A DNA stretch of 64,000 nt from Pelodera strongyloides (GCA_036852015.1 JAANDG010000007.1:682001-746000), one strand, 5' to 3'; shown: positions 50,710 through 63,814, counted from the stretch's first letter. Notes: generated from the letters alone by a model not told the origin. Numbers and translations are program-made.

Positions 50710-51803
50710 TTAATACTCGGAGTCCTCCATGTCGAACGAACGTTTTCCAAATCGCATCCACTTGGCAGATGGAGATCTCTTACCGAATCTGAACGAAATT
50801 TTGCGTAGGAACTTTCATATTGAATAATATTATTTGTTTATCACAAACCCCCATTATAAGGAGAACGTAAAGTTCTCATCTGACAAATGAACTTTAAATA
50901 CCACACAATGAATTTTTATTATTTTATGTACCATGTATTCCGCCCACAAAAAAAGCACCCAATTTGCCGAAATTTTTTTCAGCGTATGAAACTCTGTCAA
51001 AAAATGGTCTATCCGAAGTTTCCTTGCGAATCACAGAGAAATTTGGTCAAAGCTCAAAATGTCAATGGTTCTTTCCTATACCAAACCTAGGTTTCTCTAG
51101 CAAGTCTCTGTGGATGGTGCGTTGACTTGAGTGCTGATTGTTAGTTAGCCGATCGATATTCACTTATAACCAGTCGATTGTTCTAGATAATATTTTTTAC
51201 ATATTGCATCATTCTACCTCATCCACTTTCCACTTGGTGCTCTCTTTCCAAATCGCATCCATTTGGCAGAGGGAGACCGTTTAGGGAGGACTTCCTGGAA
51301 AAATATCCAAATTTTAGACGACAAGATACTGATCTAATGGCTAGCGCGTTCGTCTCTAACGGACTCGACCCGAGTTCGAGTCCGGCCCGTGACAACCTTG
51401 AAACCACCAGGCGAGGTAATCATGGGCGAACCCAACTGGCCGCTAGCCCAAAGGTGTCGAGCAATTTGTCATCTGGAACTCGTGTGTCCTAGGAAACTCA
51501 GGTCCTCGCGTTACAAATCATACGCTTTGAAACCCCTGTATTGAAAAACCTTCATACAGGAATTCAAAAAGTTCCAAATTGATGGTTTCAATATTTTGCG
51601 CAGGAAATAGGCAATTTCCCCGTATTTCGTGTAGTATGCATACGAACTTCACGGAACTTAAATAGTAAACATTAAATTTAATTAAAAATGATAATCATAA
51701 TTACCGGAAGATCATAGAGGGAAATTCCTTCGTCCTGTGCGTTTGTGAATGTGAAAAGAACAACGAGCAGAGAGACGCAGACGAGCAGAGAGACAGATTG
51801 CAT
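50710..51803 (-). CDS. flp-22: FMRFamide-like neuropeptide precursor, FLP-22 type (complete, 84 aa)
   Basis: Exons 51803-51705, 51294-51218 and 50788-50710 join in phases 0 and 2 to 255 nt with stop. The first exon is a signal peptide: [20 protein letters not shown], then NAQ, a good cleavage context. A short spacer ([14 protein letters not shown]) follows. Then three amidated peptides each end in Gly before Lys-Arg: [20 protein letters not shown] and [10 protein letters not shown]. The second peptide is split by intron 2, whose removal recreates the Arg codon of MRFG. The chain ends with an acidic tail [10 protein letters not shown]. elegans FLP-22 is known to carry [14 protein letters not shown]; the APSG variant is the difference seen here. 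The mature peptides would act as secreted neuromodulators on G-protein-coupled receptors after proprotein convertase cleavage and amidation. A TTACAG acceptor 9 nt before the ATG may receive a spliced leader. Confidence 0.93.
51326..51512 (+). mobile_element. tRNA-Arg(UCU)-derived SINE-like element
   Basis: The head resembles tRNA-Arg: ATGGCTAGCGCG, an anticodon arm TTCG-TCTCTAA-CGGA with anticodon TCT in a 7-nt loop, and a B box GAGTTCGAGTCC. A body follows (GGTGTCGAGCAATTTGTCAT, then CTGGAACTCGTGTG). The body recurs in reverse at 45570-45630. Lies in flp-22 intron 1, antisense to the gene. The 3' end is approximate. Confidence 0.55.
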
Positions 51804-52007
51804 CTTGAATTGCTGTAACTTTTAGTGTTTACCTGGAATCAGTAAATGTATTATTGCAAAATATTAAAATAAATTTATTATTGCAAAAAAGTCGCAGACG
51901 AAGACAGAGCAGAGACGTGAAAGGAACGCCATCCAACGTGGCATGCAATGGTATCAATAATTTGCCATTACACAGGAAAAAGAAATAATTGCCGAAGCCA
52001 CAAAAAA

Positions 52008-52200
52008 AACCGTCGTTGGCCGTCACCAAATGTTTTTATCAAAAACATCTGGTGACTGGTTCGTGACCAACAGTTGGTGACCAGTTGATGACGGTTTTCG
52101 ATGAAACTTGGACACCAACTGGTCACGAATTGGTCATCATATGATATGGGATGGCCTACGAAAAAGCGAGTGAACCGTCACCAAATGGGTTCACCCATTT
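52008..52200. repeat. GGTGACC-rich dispersed repeat, copy 4 (upstream of flp-22)
   Basis: Inverted and direct units such as TTGGTGACCAGTTGATGACGG and ACCAACTGGTCACGAATTGG. Likely folds. Lies 0.2-0.4 kb upstream of the flp-22 start. Confidence 0.5.
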
Positions 52201-53437
52201 CCTATGTAGTTTAGGATTATTCTTGTTGTTGGCCACATATATAGATTACCTTTTGTTTACGTTTTAATTTCTTAGCTTTCAAGATTATTGCACAAACACG
52301 AACAGCCAAAACTATGGGTGTGCGGTTTAACATTCTGAAAATTGCCCCTTTACGTAGTCTGATTGATGTAAACCCAGATGATTCGTCATAGTGCTTTCTA
52401 TACTCTCTAGCAAATTGAACTCTTCCTGGTAGTTAATTACAAAAGATCAAGAGCTTTACACCCTCGACCTTGATTGAACGCGAATTTTGAGAACTTATGA
52501 CGAGGAAAGGCCTACCGCTTGCAATTCAGTTAACGTAATTAGACTGAAGACAGAAACGTTTGATATAAAATAGAAAAAGCTGGCATTCAACTAGAAATAC
52601 ATACTGTGCTTTACCTCAGTAAAAATTGTTTTCATTGTAAAGACTTGCCGTCTGGAAAGGTCTTCTGGCTATTCTCGGTACAAAATTCAACAATCACACA
52701 ATTTAGATAACAAGAATAATAGTAAGAAGCCTAGGGGAAGTTGTAGTTAAAACTCGCCGAAGCGGCAGACATAACTTATAGATTAGTTAATGAGTTTATT
52801 TTTATCCTCTGCAAGTACGTGGGAATATTGTTTTGTTTTCATTCGTGAATACTTATTTGCGAACGAACGGTCGCGATGTGGGAGAGTTTTGTACGAACAC
52901 ATTGTGCACACATAAACACATATATCATATATGCACGCACCTAGCTAAACTACCAACGAGGTTTGACATATTGCAGAGAAGATAATATTTTTAGGTTAAA
53001 ATTTAAAATGGTGACTTTCGTCGGGCAGTTGGTTATTACTACTGACAACGAGGTTTTATAAGGCAAGCACTGACTTCAGTCCTACGTCCAACACGCGTTG
53101 GTAATGTGACCAGTAACCACGCCCCTGACCGGCTTTACAGTATTAGTAAAGTACCGTAGACTGACGTGATCAAACAAACTCCCAAGGCAAACGTATACGG
53201 GCGAGCACCGTTGTCTGAAGTCTGAGACCTGAATTAGCTATAAGGATCCTCCATTCCTTGAACACATACATTCTCATCTTCTGGTAAACACTTTCAAAAC
53301 ATTCAAAGCAAGGTGATATTATTGAATTTGGTCCAAAATGTCGTCAACAGCTCCTGAAGTGAAAGGATGGAAATGGATATTAGAAAGGTAGGAGGATCCT
53401 CACAAGGGAAAGCATATTTCTAAAAAGTAACAAAAAG

Positions 53438-53439
53438 GG

Positions 53440-53470
<31 letters not shown>

Positions 53471-53512
53471 GGACGAAGAGGGAGGGAGAGGGAGAGGGAG
53501 AGAGAGTGGATC
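53438..53512. repeat. (GA)n tract
   Basis: Intergenic upstream of flp-22. Confidence 0.7.
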
Positions 53513-55311
53513 ATCCATCCGCCCACTTTTTTGTGAAAACAATCACAACGACATAAATAACAAAGAGATTCAGCTTGGATCCCACCTCGAGTCGGTTTCA
53601 AAATCTAATCAGATTTTGCGCATTTTCTTAAAAGAAAGCAGAAAGTACAAGCGAAATAAATCACTAAGCGAATGCCCTACTATCATCTAATTCAAAAAAG
53701 GTGCACTATAACTCTGTTTTCTTGACAAAAATAGATATCCTAGTCCTAGATTCATCCTTCATTTACGCTTACGAAACTATGCGATCCTGTCTCCGGAAAA
53801 ATAGCGTGCGGCAAGAAGATGGCGCATCTGTGGCACTCTTCTTAGAAGATCGGAGCACAGAAAAGAGGGCACAATACGTGCGCCGCAAGCACGCCAATAT
53901 TCCATTAGCACAGCGCTTATGAGTTATAACCGGTAACTTATGTTTGCTACTACGTAGCGCAGTATTAATAAACTCTAAAAAGTTCTCGAGGACCCAGTTT
54001 CCGGAAAAACCTAGCACCTAGCAAATCTTTTTTGTCCCTCACGATCTTGCAAGCAAAGTGCGATTATCCTTTTCTGCCATGATGAATAAGTGCTCGAAAC
54101 CGGAATTCGTAGAATAAACGTTTCGAGGAATAGATTATGCGTTTCGCACGTACGTGGGAACTTTGATATAGTTTCAATCCTACTTAGAAAGACGAAAACA
54201 CAATGTTTTGCTTTAAAACTTATATTAGTGAATAAATTAACTAAGAAATGATATTGCTTATTGAAAATCACAAAAACAAAATATGAAGATAAAGCAAGTT
54301 CACGGTCAACTTACAATTAGTAGGTTGATGCTCAGCCACGGATTCCCTATGCTTTTTTTTCAAATCGTCCGTAACTACTGGTAATGCGGTAGCACGCCCA
54401 CAATGCATAAAACGCAAGGCAATAAATTTATGCAAATAATTTACAACCTCTAAACGTGGAGCACTTTAGGCCTTTTAGCAACTGGCGCATGCAATCCGTC
54501 TTCCTTTTTTGAATATAAAACAAATTGAAAATGTCTGTTCTATAGCATCAGTTACCAGCGGAAACGGAATAAATTATCATGTCGGATGGGGTTGCATTTG
54601 TTGTGAAGGATGAATTTTGCATGCATTTAGGGTCGGGCGTTCGGTGCTTCCGCGTTTGGTGAATGATTCAAAAAACTTACTCTTACAATTCGTATTATAC
54701 CGTAGTTCATAAGATGAATAATTAAAATAAAATAAAATAAAACTTTTACGCCACAAGAGCTTGCTCCGTTATTCAAGGGTAGTTCAATATATTGTTCAAA
54801 GCTTATGAAATCGCAGATTAGAGGAAGTTTTTCACAAGGTAATAGTTTTTAAGAAAGACGTGTGGTGTGGACTTGGCAAAATGGGGTAGTTCTGCCTTAT
54901 TACTTCAACTAAACCAAAGGATTTTACTTATTTCATGCCCTATGACTTGATGTCTCTGTTTCAACAGCATTTTCCTGCGTCATGCTAATGTCAAAAAAAT
55001 CTCCCAACTATATTTAGTCGATGGTCAAGCTCAAAGCTAGCATCGTTTGTTCTCCAAAAAGTGGTGTCTGCTTATCCATACTTGATGTGTCTGTTTCAAG
55101 CAAGGCGCTCTTTCAAGTCTACAACTATACTTGGACTAGATGGATTCCTTCTGAATAAAGAAGTGTTTACAGTTAAGAGTGTATTGGTCGTTAAGAGTGT
55201 AGTGCCCTCCCCGCTAATCTAAGTCACTCCAGATTTTCTGACCATTGAGCTCAGATGTTCGCCTTTCTACGCCTAGGGAATAATTGGTGTGTTGACAAAA
55301 AAAAATTGTGT

Positions 55312-55404
55312 TGACTGGATCCGAACCCGCGCTACATGTCAGAGTTCGGAACCGACCTGCGACGATAGAACAGAAATTGACGGACTTACCACTGCGCCAG
55401 GTAA
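55312..55404 (-). pseudogene. tRNA-like or SINE-like sequence
   Basis: Minus strand has TGGCGCAGTGGTAAGTCCG (A-box-like) and GCGGGTTCGGATCC (B-box-like), about 70 nt apart, with a second TTCCGAAC motif between. Too long and irregular for a working tRNA. The 75-codon plus-strand frame across it is a shadow. Confidence 0.4.
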
Positions 55405-55536
55405 GTCAGACGCGTGGGCGTAACAGAGCAGTTTCCGCGTTCCCTAGTGCCCAACGGAGCGGAAACGGAAGGTTTAGTTGGTCGCTCGTGCTTGAGAGAA
55501 TAACAATGTTTGTCGCACTTTTCCTTAGTGATTGAA

Positions 55537-55575
55537 TTTACTGAAGTATCTCTAACAAGGAGATACTTCAGTAAA
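55537..55575. other. Perfect 16-bp inverted repeat with 7-nt loop
   Basis: TTTACTGAAGTATCTC, loop TAACAAG, then the exact inverse, followed by a short A-run. Intergenic, function unknown. Confidence 0.45.
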
Positions 55576-56863
55576 AAAAACTGAGTACATCCACCTTATG
55601 CCGTGAACGTTTGGTATATTGGTATCTTCTCTGCGAAACTGGGTTCTAAGGCTAAGACATGCACTACCATCATGTCCTATGTCCATTACCAACATAATGT
55701 ATTCGCTATATTTAGTCAATGGTCAAGCTGCATCGCAGTCCCAAGAAGCAAATACAACTGCTATCTAGTAGATTATAAGGGTATACGAAACCCTGTCCTG
55801 GAAACCCAAACTATCGCGCTAACTAACAAAGGATATTTTCTATAATCTTGGAAGGCCGTTGTATCATACTAAAATAAATTCTTTCTTATTGTTAGCAAGA
55901 AATATACCAAACAACATGAACTAACTCGAAGGTTCATAAGATAAAAGTGCTTAGCTCATCATCTGTCTAGTCTATTCAAGTAATTTCCCAGAAACTTAGC
56001 AAAAGCGCTGGGCAGAAACCCCAAAGAGCTAGCAATTAGATAATGGACTTGGTGGCTTTAAAAATCTAAAAGAACACAACATATATCGGTGTTTTTCCCG
56101 TACTAAGGGTCACAAAGTGCCCAAGTCTCAAGAAGATAGATACATTAAATCAATTGGGTACAATTTGATTTGTCCGTAACGGAAACTCTGTCTCTGACGT
56201 CAGCGTAACGGAGAAGTAAGAAAAAATGAAATACGGAAAGGGGAGCTACTTTGAAAACAACTTATGTTAGTTTTCTTGTCTAGTTTTCTATACAAGTGTG
56301 TGCCTTGATTTTCAATAGATCATGGAAATTTTACCAATAATTACAGTAAACCAGCATCAAACAAATTATAAACTTCTAATGATCTATCTTATAGGAGCTA
56401 GCGTATGTGAAGTCTTTTCTTTGTTAGTACGTTATTGATTTATTATGCTCGCTTAACTTTTATTGTTTGTTTGTTTGTTTGTTAGTACACGTTTTATGTT
56501 AGTTATATTAACATATGTTGTCCCCAAAACTCCCATAATTTTCAGAAAAACAACACAACCATAATTTTCAGAAAAACAACACGACATCGAAAACTAGACG
56601 GGGGCAGAACTAGAGCGTGACCCCCAGCAATTCATTAGGGAAACTTCATTTTTGGGCTGAATAATTAGTCTGGATCGTCTAAAAGGCAACATTTAACTTG
56701 GACCAAGAAGTATTATAGGAAATGACGCCCAAAGTATGATGATCGTATGCTTAGGCATAGTTATTTCAGTTTCATCCTAAACATTACATTTTTGCTTCAC
56801 GAACTTATTTTTATTGTTTAGCACTAGCACTAGTCATTTGTTTATACCTCAGGATTTTAAACG

Positions 56864-56890
56864 CGAGCCTAAGCCTAAGCCTAAGCCTAA
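56864..56890. repeat. Interstitial telomere-like tract, (CCTAAG)n
   Basis: Four consecutive CCTAAG units, that is TTAGGC on the other strand. Intergenic between flp-22 and the HDAC gene. Confidence 0.55.
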
Positions 56891-57477
56891 GACTCCAGAA
56901 GAGATTCCTTCTAAGAAAAAATCCTTTCAAACCCTACCCCACCTTTCAATTAGATATTGATGGTTCTACTAAAACTAGGGCTCAGGGATCTTAGGCACTA
57001 AGGATTCGGGAAAGAGAGTTGAAAAGGTTAGGATATTTGCATACGGGCATGACATTAAAAGTACAACTACAGTAGTCAACGGAGGAGGTGGTGCTTCTTT
57101 AGCTGGTAGACGATGTCCTACTGGGGGAGATCAGATGCGCACCTTGCGGCTTGCGCCCCACAGAAGGCGGGGTTTATCCTAGAGTGGGACAGAGAGGAAA
57201 CGGACGTCAGTTACGCTTCAACATCAAAGATACGGAACGACATAATAAATATTAGGTACGTTCAGTTAAGTTGATATCATTTGATATGTTCTGACAACCC
57301 TGTCTTGATGATTAGGGTATGATAGCTGAGGACCACTTTCAAAATTGATGTTTATATGTAGTGAGCATGTATCAGCAAGCATAATCTATATGTACAGTTG
57401 TAAATGTGATTGCTATGAATTAATGTGAGTTATGGTTTTGATAACCAATGTGGATATACGAAGAATAGGATATAAAA

Positions 57478-57513
<36 letters not shown>
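57478..57513. repeat. (GA)n microsatellite
   Basis: Seventeen GA units; intergenic. Confidence 0.75.
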
Positions 57514-60500
57514 GGGCGGAACATATAATAGGCAATAAGGAAATGAGTCTCACTGAGAGGAACAGGAGATAGCGAAGAAGTGTAAGAGATATACTAACCC
57601 GTTGGTAAACTTATACATATAGCACCCAGACATGTACTTTTCAAAGTGTCCAAAGTGTATTATCAAGTTACCTGCACTCGTCCTGAACACGAATTCGCAC
57701 AAACAACCAAATAGAGGAGCTCGCCTCAAAAAGGAATTTCAACTTTCAAAATGGGTAGGGGAAGGGGCTATAGCTTAACGCGAGTTGAACCGTATTCCCA
57801 TGTATTATATGCAAATCTCTTCATGAAGCGAAGTAGAATAGACCAGGATACCCCACAATTTGCATACGGTTCATGAGAATCTAGGATGTAGTTGTCCAGC
57901 GTACGTTTATAGGACCAGATGTTGAACTGCTTTAATTTAGTAAATTTCGACATTTACGCAAAGAAAGAGCAGAACTGAGTAAGGAACCCTTTGCAGTGTT
58001 CTTTGTCCCATTCGTTGCTTTTCACACTTTAAATACCACTTCCAAGTGACGTTCGAAAACATCGTTTTCAATAATAAAATGACGTCTGACGTATGGGTAA
58101 CTCTCTGATTTTTGTTATTTAAAAAGGTAATATTAGGAACTGAAGTGGGCATCTTCCTTCCTATTTACCACACGAAATGGACATATTGGTTTCTGAACAA
58201 ACGGGAGTCATTTGAACAACCCGCGTAAATAAACTACGGTAGATTGTGCAGGCCGACTAATTTCACACTTGAAGCTTGAAATTGGAAAAAATCCGAGCTT
58301 CTTGAATCGTCATTAGTATGGAGGTGGAAACCCACTCGTAGGGGATTGCAAAACAGGGTGTGTGAATTTATCTTTGGGTATTATTACAAAGTGAGTCATT
58401 TCAATGGCGCTGATGAAACATTGCGCTATGGAAAGGATCTCAGCACACGGTGGTTAATCCAGTCGGCACACCTCTAGCACTCCTTTTGGAGAAGCGATGT
58501 GCGCCACTCGTTAGCACATGTGCGCGTTCTTGCATTGTACACACCGCACGGCGCACCCCTGGCACGTCCTCTGGGATTCAAACACAGATACGGTACTACC
58601 GAATGAACTAGTCTTGGAGATCTAGCCTAGAAACAAATTGAAATACATATTGCAAACCAATTCTTTTCCATTGAATTGTATCAAATATGACGCCATTGCA
58701 CATTTCCGTGATCACTCTTTTTATTCTTCTTTTCAGAATTTTCTTTTAATGCAAAAAACTCATTTTTTTGGTCACGATTGCAATATCGGGTCAAATAGGG
58801 GCATAGGTCCCACTATGGAATTCCATGACCATGACCCTAGAGACAGAATAATGATCGGAGAAACGGAGAAACCACTTGACTTGAGGTTACGCCATACCTT
58901 TAAAGTGGTATGACACGTGGTTTCTAAATAGTTGTGTCCTTCTGAACATTTCCTGTATTGAGTGCCAGTACGACACAATTTGCATATAAAGGATGATGGA
59001 AAGCAACTCTCCCAGGACATGTTTCACCAACAACGTACTACATACCCGCACCGCTAGTCTCAAATTTCTTCTTCATTGATTTATAGTAGTCAGCCAATTT
59101 TCAAAATTTATTCAATTTATTAAAAGGACTAAAATTCCGGGTGCGCCTATAAAATTCGGCTGTTCTGCTTTGCTTTGGGACGAATTAAAAAGAAGAATAA
59201 ATGAATAGTTAAATGGGGTGCAAATAGGGTCATTCTATGCGCTTTATGGGGCCATTTTGTATGTAATCCGGGTTTGAAAGGGCCGAAATGTCCGGGTGTC
59301 TTTGATTTTTGAGGGGACCTTGGCTAGGACCTGGTCCAAAAAAGCACCAATACCATACTCAGACTCAATCACAGGAAAATCATGGCTACTGTATTTCTGC
59401 ACCCTTCCTGGTACGTATAATGAATCAATATCTGTCTGTTACTCCATAATGTGACAGCAGCTATAAGTATGTGTATTCAAATGGTTATTTGATACGATGT
59501 CATAATGCTAACATTATGGAAAGCTGTAATATAAAGTGACAGCTTGTGTAGGAGACAACAGCAGCACTCCACGTAATATACTGTTGAGTTACGATTATGA
59601 GCTTCGAAAATACATAGTATACGGTCGGAAAGCCGCGCTCGTGTTGCGAAACCCTTACGATAATTTACTACGATAATTGCAAGGGAAACAATCGTGAGCC
59701 TTCGGAGAATAAAAAAAGTTGCACATGTAAACTAGTATAAGTATACAATAGCGAAATCGAATCTACTGTGAGTTGACTCTGATGGTCAAGACATCGAAAA
59801 CGCCTCTCTTATAAGCTCCCACGGTAGTTATCCACATTTACGGAAAAATAATATACAATAAAATCTCGCATAGTTTTCTTCTAAACGTCACTTTTTGAGA
59901 AGTGATTTCAGTTCAACACGCAACCGTCCAATTAGCGATTGCACGTACGTAGTTGTTTTTGCTTTCGAAGCACAGCTTTCATGCATTTTTAAAGAGACAA
60001 GGACACTCCAAGTTTGTCTTCTGTTATATTATTTTATATCGAAAAAGCCATAGAAATGGTGGGTGGCAGTCATATATAGCACGTTATTCTACTAGGGCTA
60101 GCGTAGGCGTTTTACTTTCTACAGGTAAACTTACAAAGGGAGGTTATGTTTCAAGGCTCCCGGTTTATCGTATGCCCACATATCTACATCTATCGTATGC
60201 AAATCTGACTCCGGTGAACAAATGAATTAGTGGCCCTGAATCGTGAAGCTCGAAGTTCGCAAATTTGCAAGTAGTCAATTTTTTTAGAACAAGCAGTCAA
60301 TTGTGCAAATTAGTATGCAGGTCATTACTAGAACATCAATTAGTCATTTCACATTGTCACATTAGAAAGTTGTCTCGTCAGTGAAAAGTTCAACTTTAGA
60401 CGATGGGGAGATTCGGACTCAGGGTGGTCACTGACCGGACTGACCACAAAAGGGACCCATTCGCTCCACATTTGTGCCAATACGCACATTTTTTGTTCGC

Positions 60501-61310
60501 GGATAAGTGGCGCACTCGTGGCGCACCAATGGCTCACAATTTTTCCGCTAGTACCGTGGAAACGGGCGCACCTGACAAAGTTTTCCCAGTGTGATTTATT
60601 TGGTGGTGTGCTAAATGCACAATGCTTTAGGAGGTCTTATGGCAAAATATATCGTAAATTCCCATGTTCAAGCATTTCTATAGAACAAAAAGGGAAACCA
60701 AAAAAGGACAATATTTTGTGAATTCCTTCACATGGTCTCTACGCACTTTTGACACTGTTAGAAATAGTTGCTGTGGAAATATGAAAGGAACTATGTAAAT
60801 ACACATAGATATAGAAATTGAACACGTCAGACAGTCTTCTCAAGCAATTTGCATGCGGGGGTAACTGCTTGAACAATTTCCACATCGAGGTAACCAAAAT
60901 ACGCATTTAGGTTTTGGTTCTAATCAGACGAAGAGTCGTATCGCTCCCTCTCTCTTCCACTCTGTCTATCTCTTCCTCTCTGATGATTCACTACCTCTGT
61001 ATATAAGTATGTAAGTCTCTCTCTCTCTCTCTCTATTTCTCTTAGTACCTCTCTCAGAGAATCTTGAACAAAGATTCACCTCGCCCAGAACAAACGCCAA
61101 AGGAATCATCCCAAATTCCTTTATTGTCAAGAGGCATCCATTGTCAGGAAAAAGTACACCAACTTGATTGAAGCTAGAGAAAGACAGAAGAGAGACATCG
61201 CCAAGGACGAAGAGAACCAGAATATCGAGTTATAGCAAGGGAGGAAATTCACCGAGTGTGTAATGTAATAGTGGCAATCAGACACGGATCCACATAGAAT
61301 GATATAGGTA

Positions 61311-61835
61311 CGGGTTTCAGCACACTGAAAAGCTGGCGTCCAGGCGGCGCTAAAACGGCACACAATCCATTTATACAGGCAGAGATTTCAGCACACTGAA
61401 AAGCCGGCGTTCAAGCGGCCTCAAAACAGCGCACAAACCCATTTAACAAGAATAATAACAATTTTATTGGATAAATGTTAATGTAAACTATGAAAGTAAT
61501 ACTGAGTGTTGAAATTTTTCACAGAACACGGACCTGAAAAGAGGGCGGGTGGTCAGTCGACACCCTGAGATGATAAAAAAAACTATGGAGTATTATTTAA
61601 ACGACAAAACAACGAGTGGTAATATATGACGGTACTTAGCTTAGGTACTCTTACCAAGTAGAGATTTCAGCACACTGAAAAGCTGGCATCTAGGTGGCGA
61701 CAAAACGGCACGCAAACCTATATGTATAGGTTGGATTTTCAGCAAGCTACGATGATGGCGTTCAAGCGGCGTCAAAAAGAAAACCATTTATATGGATTTC
61801 GGCAAACTGGAAACCTAGCGCTCAAGCGGCTGCTC
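61311..61835. repeat. Minisatellite of about 60-68 bp units, each with a TTTCAGCACACTGAAA hairpin
   Basis: Copies start near 61314, 61384, 61664, 61735 and 61795. Shared core: CAGCACACTGAAAAGC, GGCGTTCAAGCGGC, CAAAACGGCACACAA. The first pair and the last three are separated by about 220 bp of unrelated sequence. Later copies are more diverged. It lies 0.8 kb downstream of the HDAC gene. Confidence 0.6.
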
Positions 61836-62587
61836 TATTTGGTTCTGGACCTTCAAATAGTTACGCTCAACAAGTGAAAAGAAGCTCTAGAGAGAAACCC
61901 AGGCCATACTTTTTTATTCTACTAAACCCCTAAGTTCCATGTTCACTATTTTCATTTTGATTCCGAAAGTGAACCTTTCTAAATATTTTTATTTCACAGT
62001 ATGCATAGTATAATACACTTAAAGTTTAAAGTATACAAAAAATATTGTTAGAGATCATAATACGGTATCGATAATACGTTAGATAGGTTCATTTTTGTTG
62101 TATTACATTCAAACTATAATCAATTCACAAGTTAAACAACAAAACAAGTTACGATCTTTGACAAACGAAAAAGATCCTTTCGAGGTAATAAATAAATAAA
62201 TGAACAGTTCAGATTTGCAATAGGCCCCTAAAAATGCAGTCTACTTTACAATAGTTCAAATAAAATATTATAATTACAAACAAATACTAAAGTAATTAAC
62301 AAGAGTCAACAAACTGCCAAAGTTCAAAAATTAAGGGGCATATAGTACACGAAAGATGCAAAGATAAGATTCCTTGATTCATAAGTTGAAAAACTAGCTG
62401 AAGTCTGAAGAATACGAAACAAATGAACTTTAACTTTTTCGAATATACTCATTTCAATACAGTATAATTTACAAAGAAAGTAATGCTCACTCCGATTAGT
62501 TCAGGAAAATAACATTTTAATTTAAATATGGGACGAGGCTTTAAAATCACCTACAACTCAAAACATCCCTCACATCGACACAACGTT

Positions 62588-63814
62588 CTATTCTTTGGTT
62601 ACATTGTCGTCCGTCTAAAAATAATACATCGTTAGTTATTTAGATTGCCGACTTTCATCCTGGGCCCCTAGCCCTACTACACGCTGTTAGCTCTTATTAA
62701 AGTAGTTATTCATTGATTGAGCAAATTGAGCTATTGAGCATGGGTTTTCAGATTCTTGCTACTAAGAATTTAAAGTTTAAAGTTACATAACACGCGATTT
62801 TAAAACAACGCCTTACCTTCGTTCGTTTGGCTTCTGCCTCCTGTGTGGCGGAATTCGACCTTGCCGCTCTTTTATGCGATTGACTGTCACGGCTATTCTC
62901 TTGCACGTCAAAGAACTCTCCTGGATCTTCCACCTGCAATAATAATCATTATTATGAATAATCTTTAATATTAATAAGAGTAGGGATAGAGAAAATTATG
63001 TAAAACAGTTGACGCTGATGATTTCAAGAAAGTAGGATTGAGTCACAGTTGGCACTCATGTACATGTAGACAAGCCAACAATCAGTCCTTAAACCATAGC
63101 ATAGCTTGGGTTGGTTCTAGTGTGGACACCACGGAGAACCAGTTCATCTACCACCTCCATGTCAGAATTAGAAAGAGGTTGAAATGCAATTAAAGAGCAA
63201 ACACAAAACCCACAATCTTATCATTGATAGCATCAGGTAACCGCTTGTCCGGATCAGAATGGTCCTCCAGAAGTGACCCATCAGTGACTGGAATCGAGTC
63301 CTCATCTATCGGTTGCATCTGCACGGAGGGACAGTGCGGTAACTGACGGAGGTGCTCGAGTATACGCGCCTGCAAACAATTAGGAATTATATTGAAGAAC
63401 AGTCCTAGCTACCTAGCTTGAAGCGTAATATATTTATATTTTATATTGATAGTGTTTGGTTATATAGTAACTTACAAACATAATTTATTCACATGTCACA
63501 GACGTCTAAAAGCCAAATATTGGCTAGCAGCTTATACAGGCAATGAACACAATTTGTAGACATGAATGTTAATGTTAGTGTCACATCTAATGAGCAACTA
63601 ACCCTCTTAAAATGCTGGCGATGTGTTGAGTACAGCATAACCTTACACCATGTATTTCAATTTCATGTAATTGCCCCATAGCAGTAAATCAACTAAGCAA
63701 TTACCTGTGTATTTTCCAAGTACTGTCTATCGTTCTGATTCGTCATACTACTCGATTGAATGTGCAGCTTGAAGTCCGGTCCAAAATACTCGAAATAGTC
63801 ATTGTAGGGAAGAT
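62588..63814 (-). CDS. hda-1: Class I histone deacetylase, C-terminal exons (HDA-1/HDAC1-2 type; 5' part outside window)
   Basis: Four exons: 63814-63705, 63369-63214, 62933-62817, 62614-62588, all in phase, stop at 62588. Exon 1 here carries [19 protein letters not shown] and [14 protein letters not shown], the end of the class I deacetylase fold. Exon 2 continues with [19 protein letters not shown] and the DPDKRLPD motif seen before the tail of HDAC1/2. The tail is short ([19 protein letters not shown], ending TDDNVTKE) and less acidic than the vertebrate one. The active site (His-Asp, zinc ligands) is beyond the right edge. The protein removes acetyl groups from histone lysines in NuRD/Sin3-type complexes; HDAC8 is excluded by the DPDKR tail. 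Paralogues such as hda-3 cannot be ruled out. Confidence 0.9.

Larger units (their letters stand above)
51804..62587. other. Intergenic region between flp-22 and the HDAC gene
   Basis: 10.8 kb without a supported gene. Contains the fourth GGTGACC repeat, (GA)n tracts, a tRNA-like sequence, the 16-bp hairpin, a telomere-like tract and the 61.3 kb minisatellite. The 0.5-1 kb next to flp-22 should include its neuronal promoter, but no motif can be named. Confidence 0.5.

Noticed and set aside
55308..55535. 75-codon plus-strand frame
   Set aside because: It reads across a tRNA-like sequence in antisense and shows no domain.
61311..61835. CRISPR-like array
   Set aside because: Units diverge and are adjacent or widely split, with no regular spacers; the DNA is eukaryotic.
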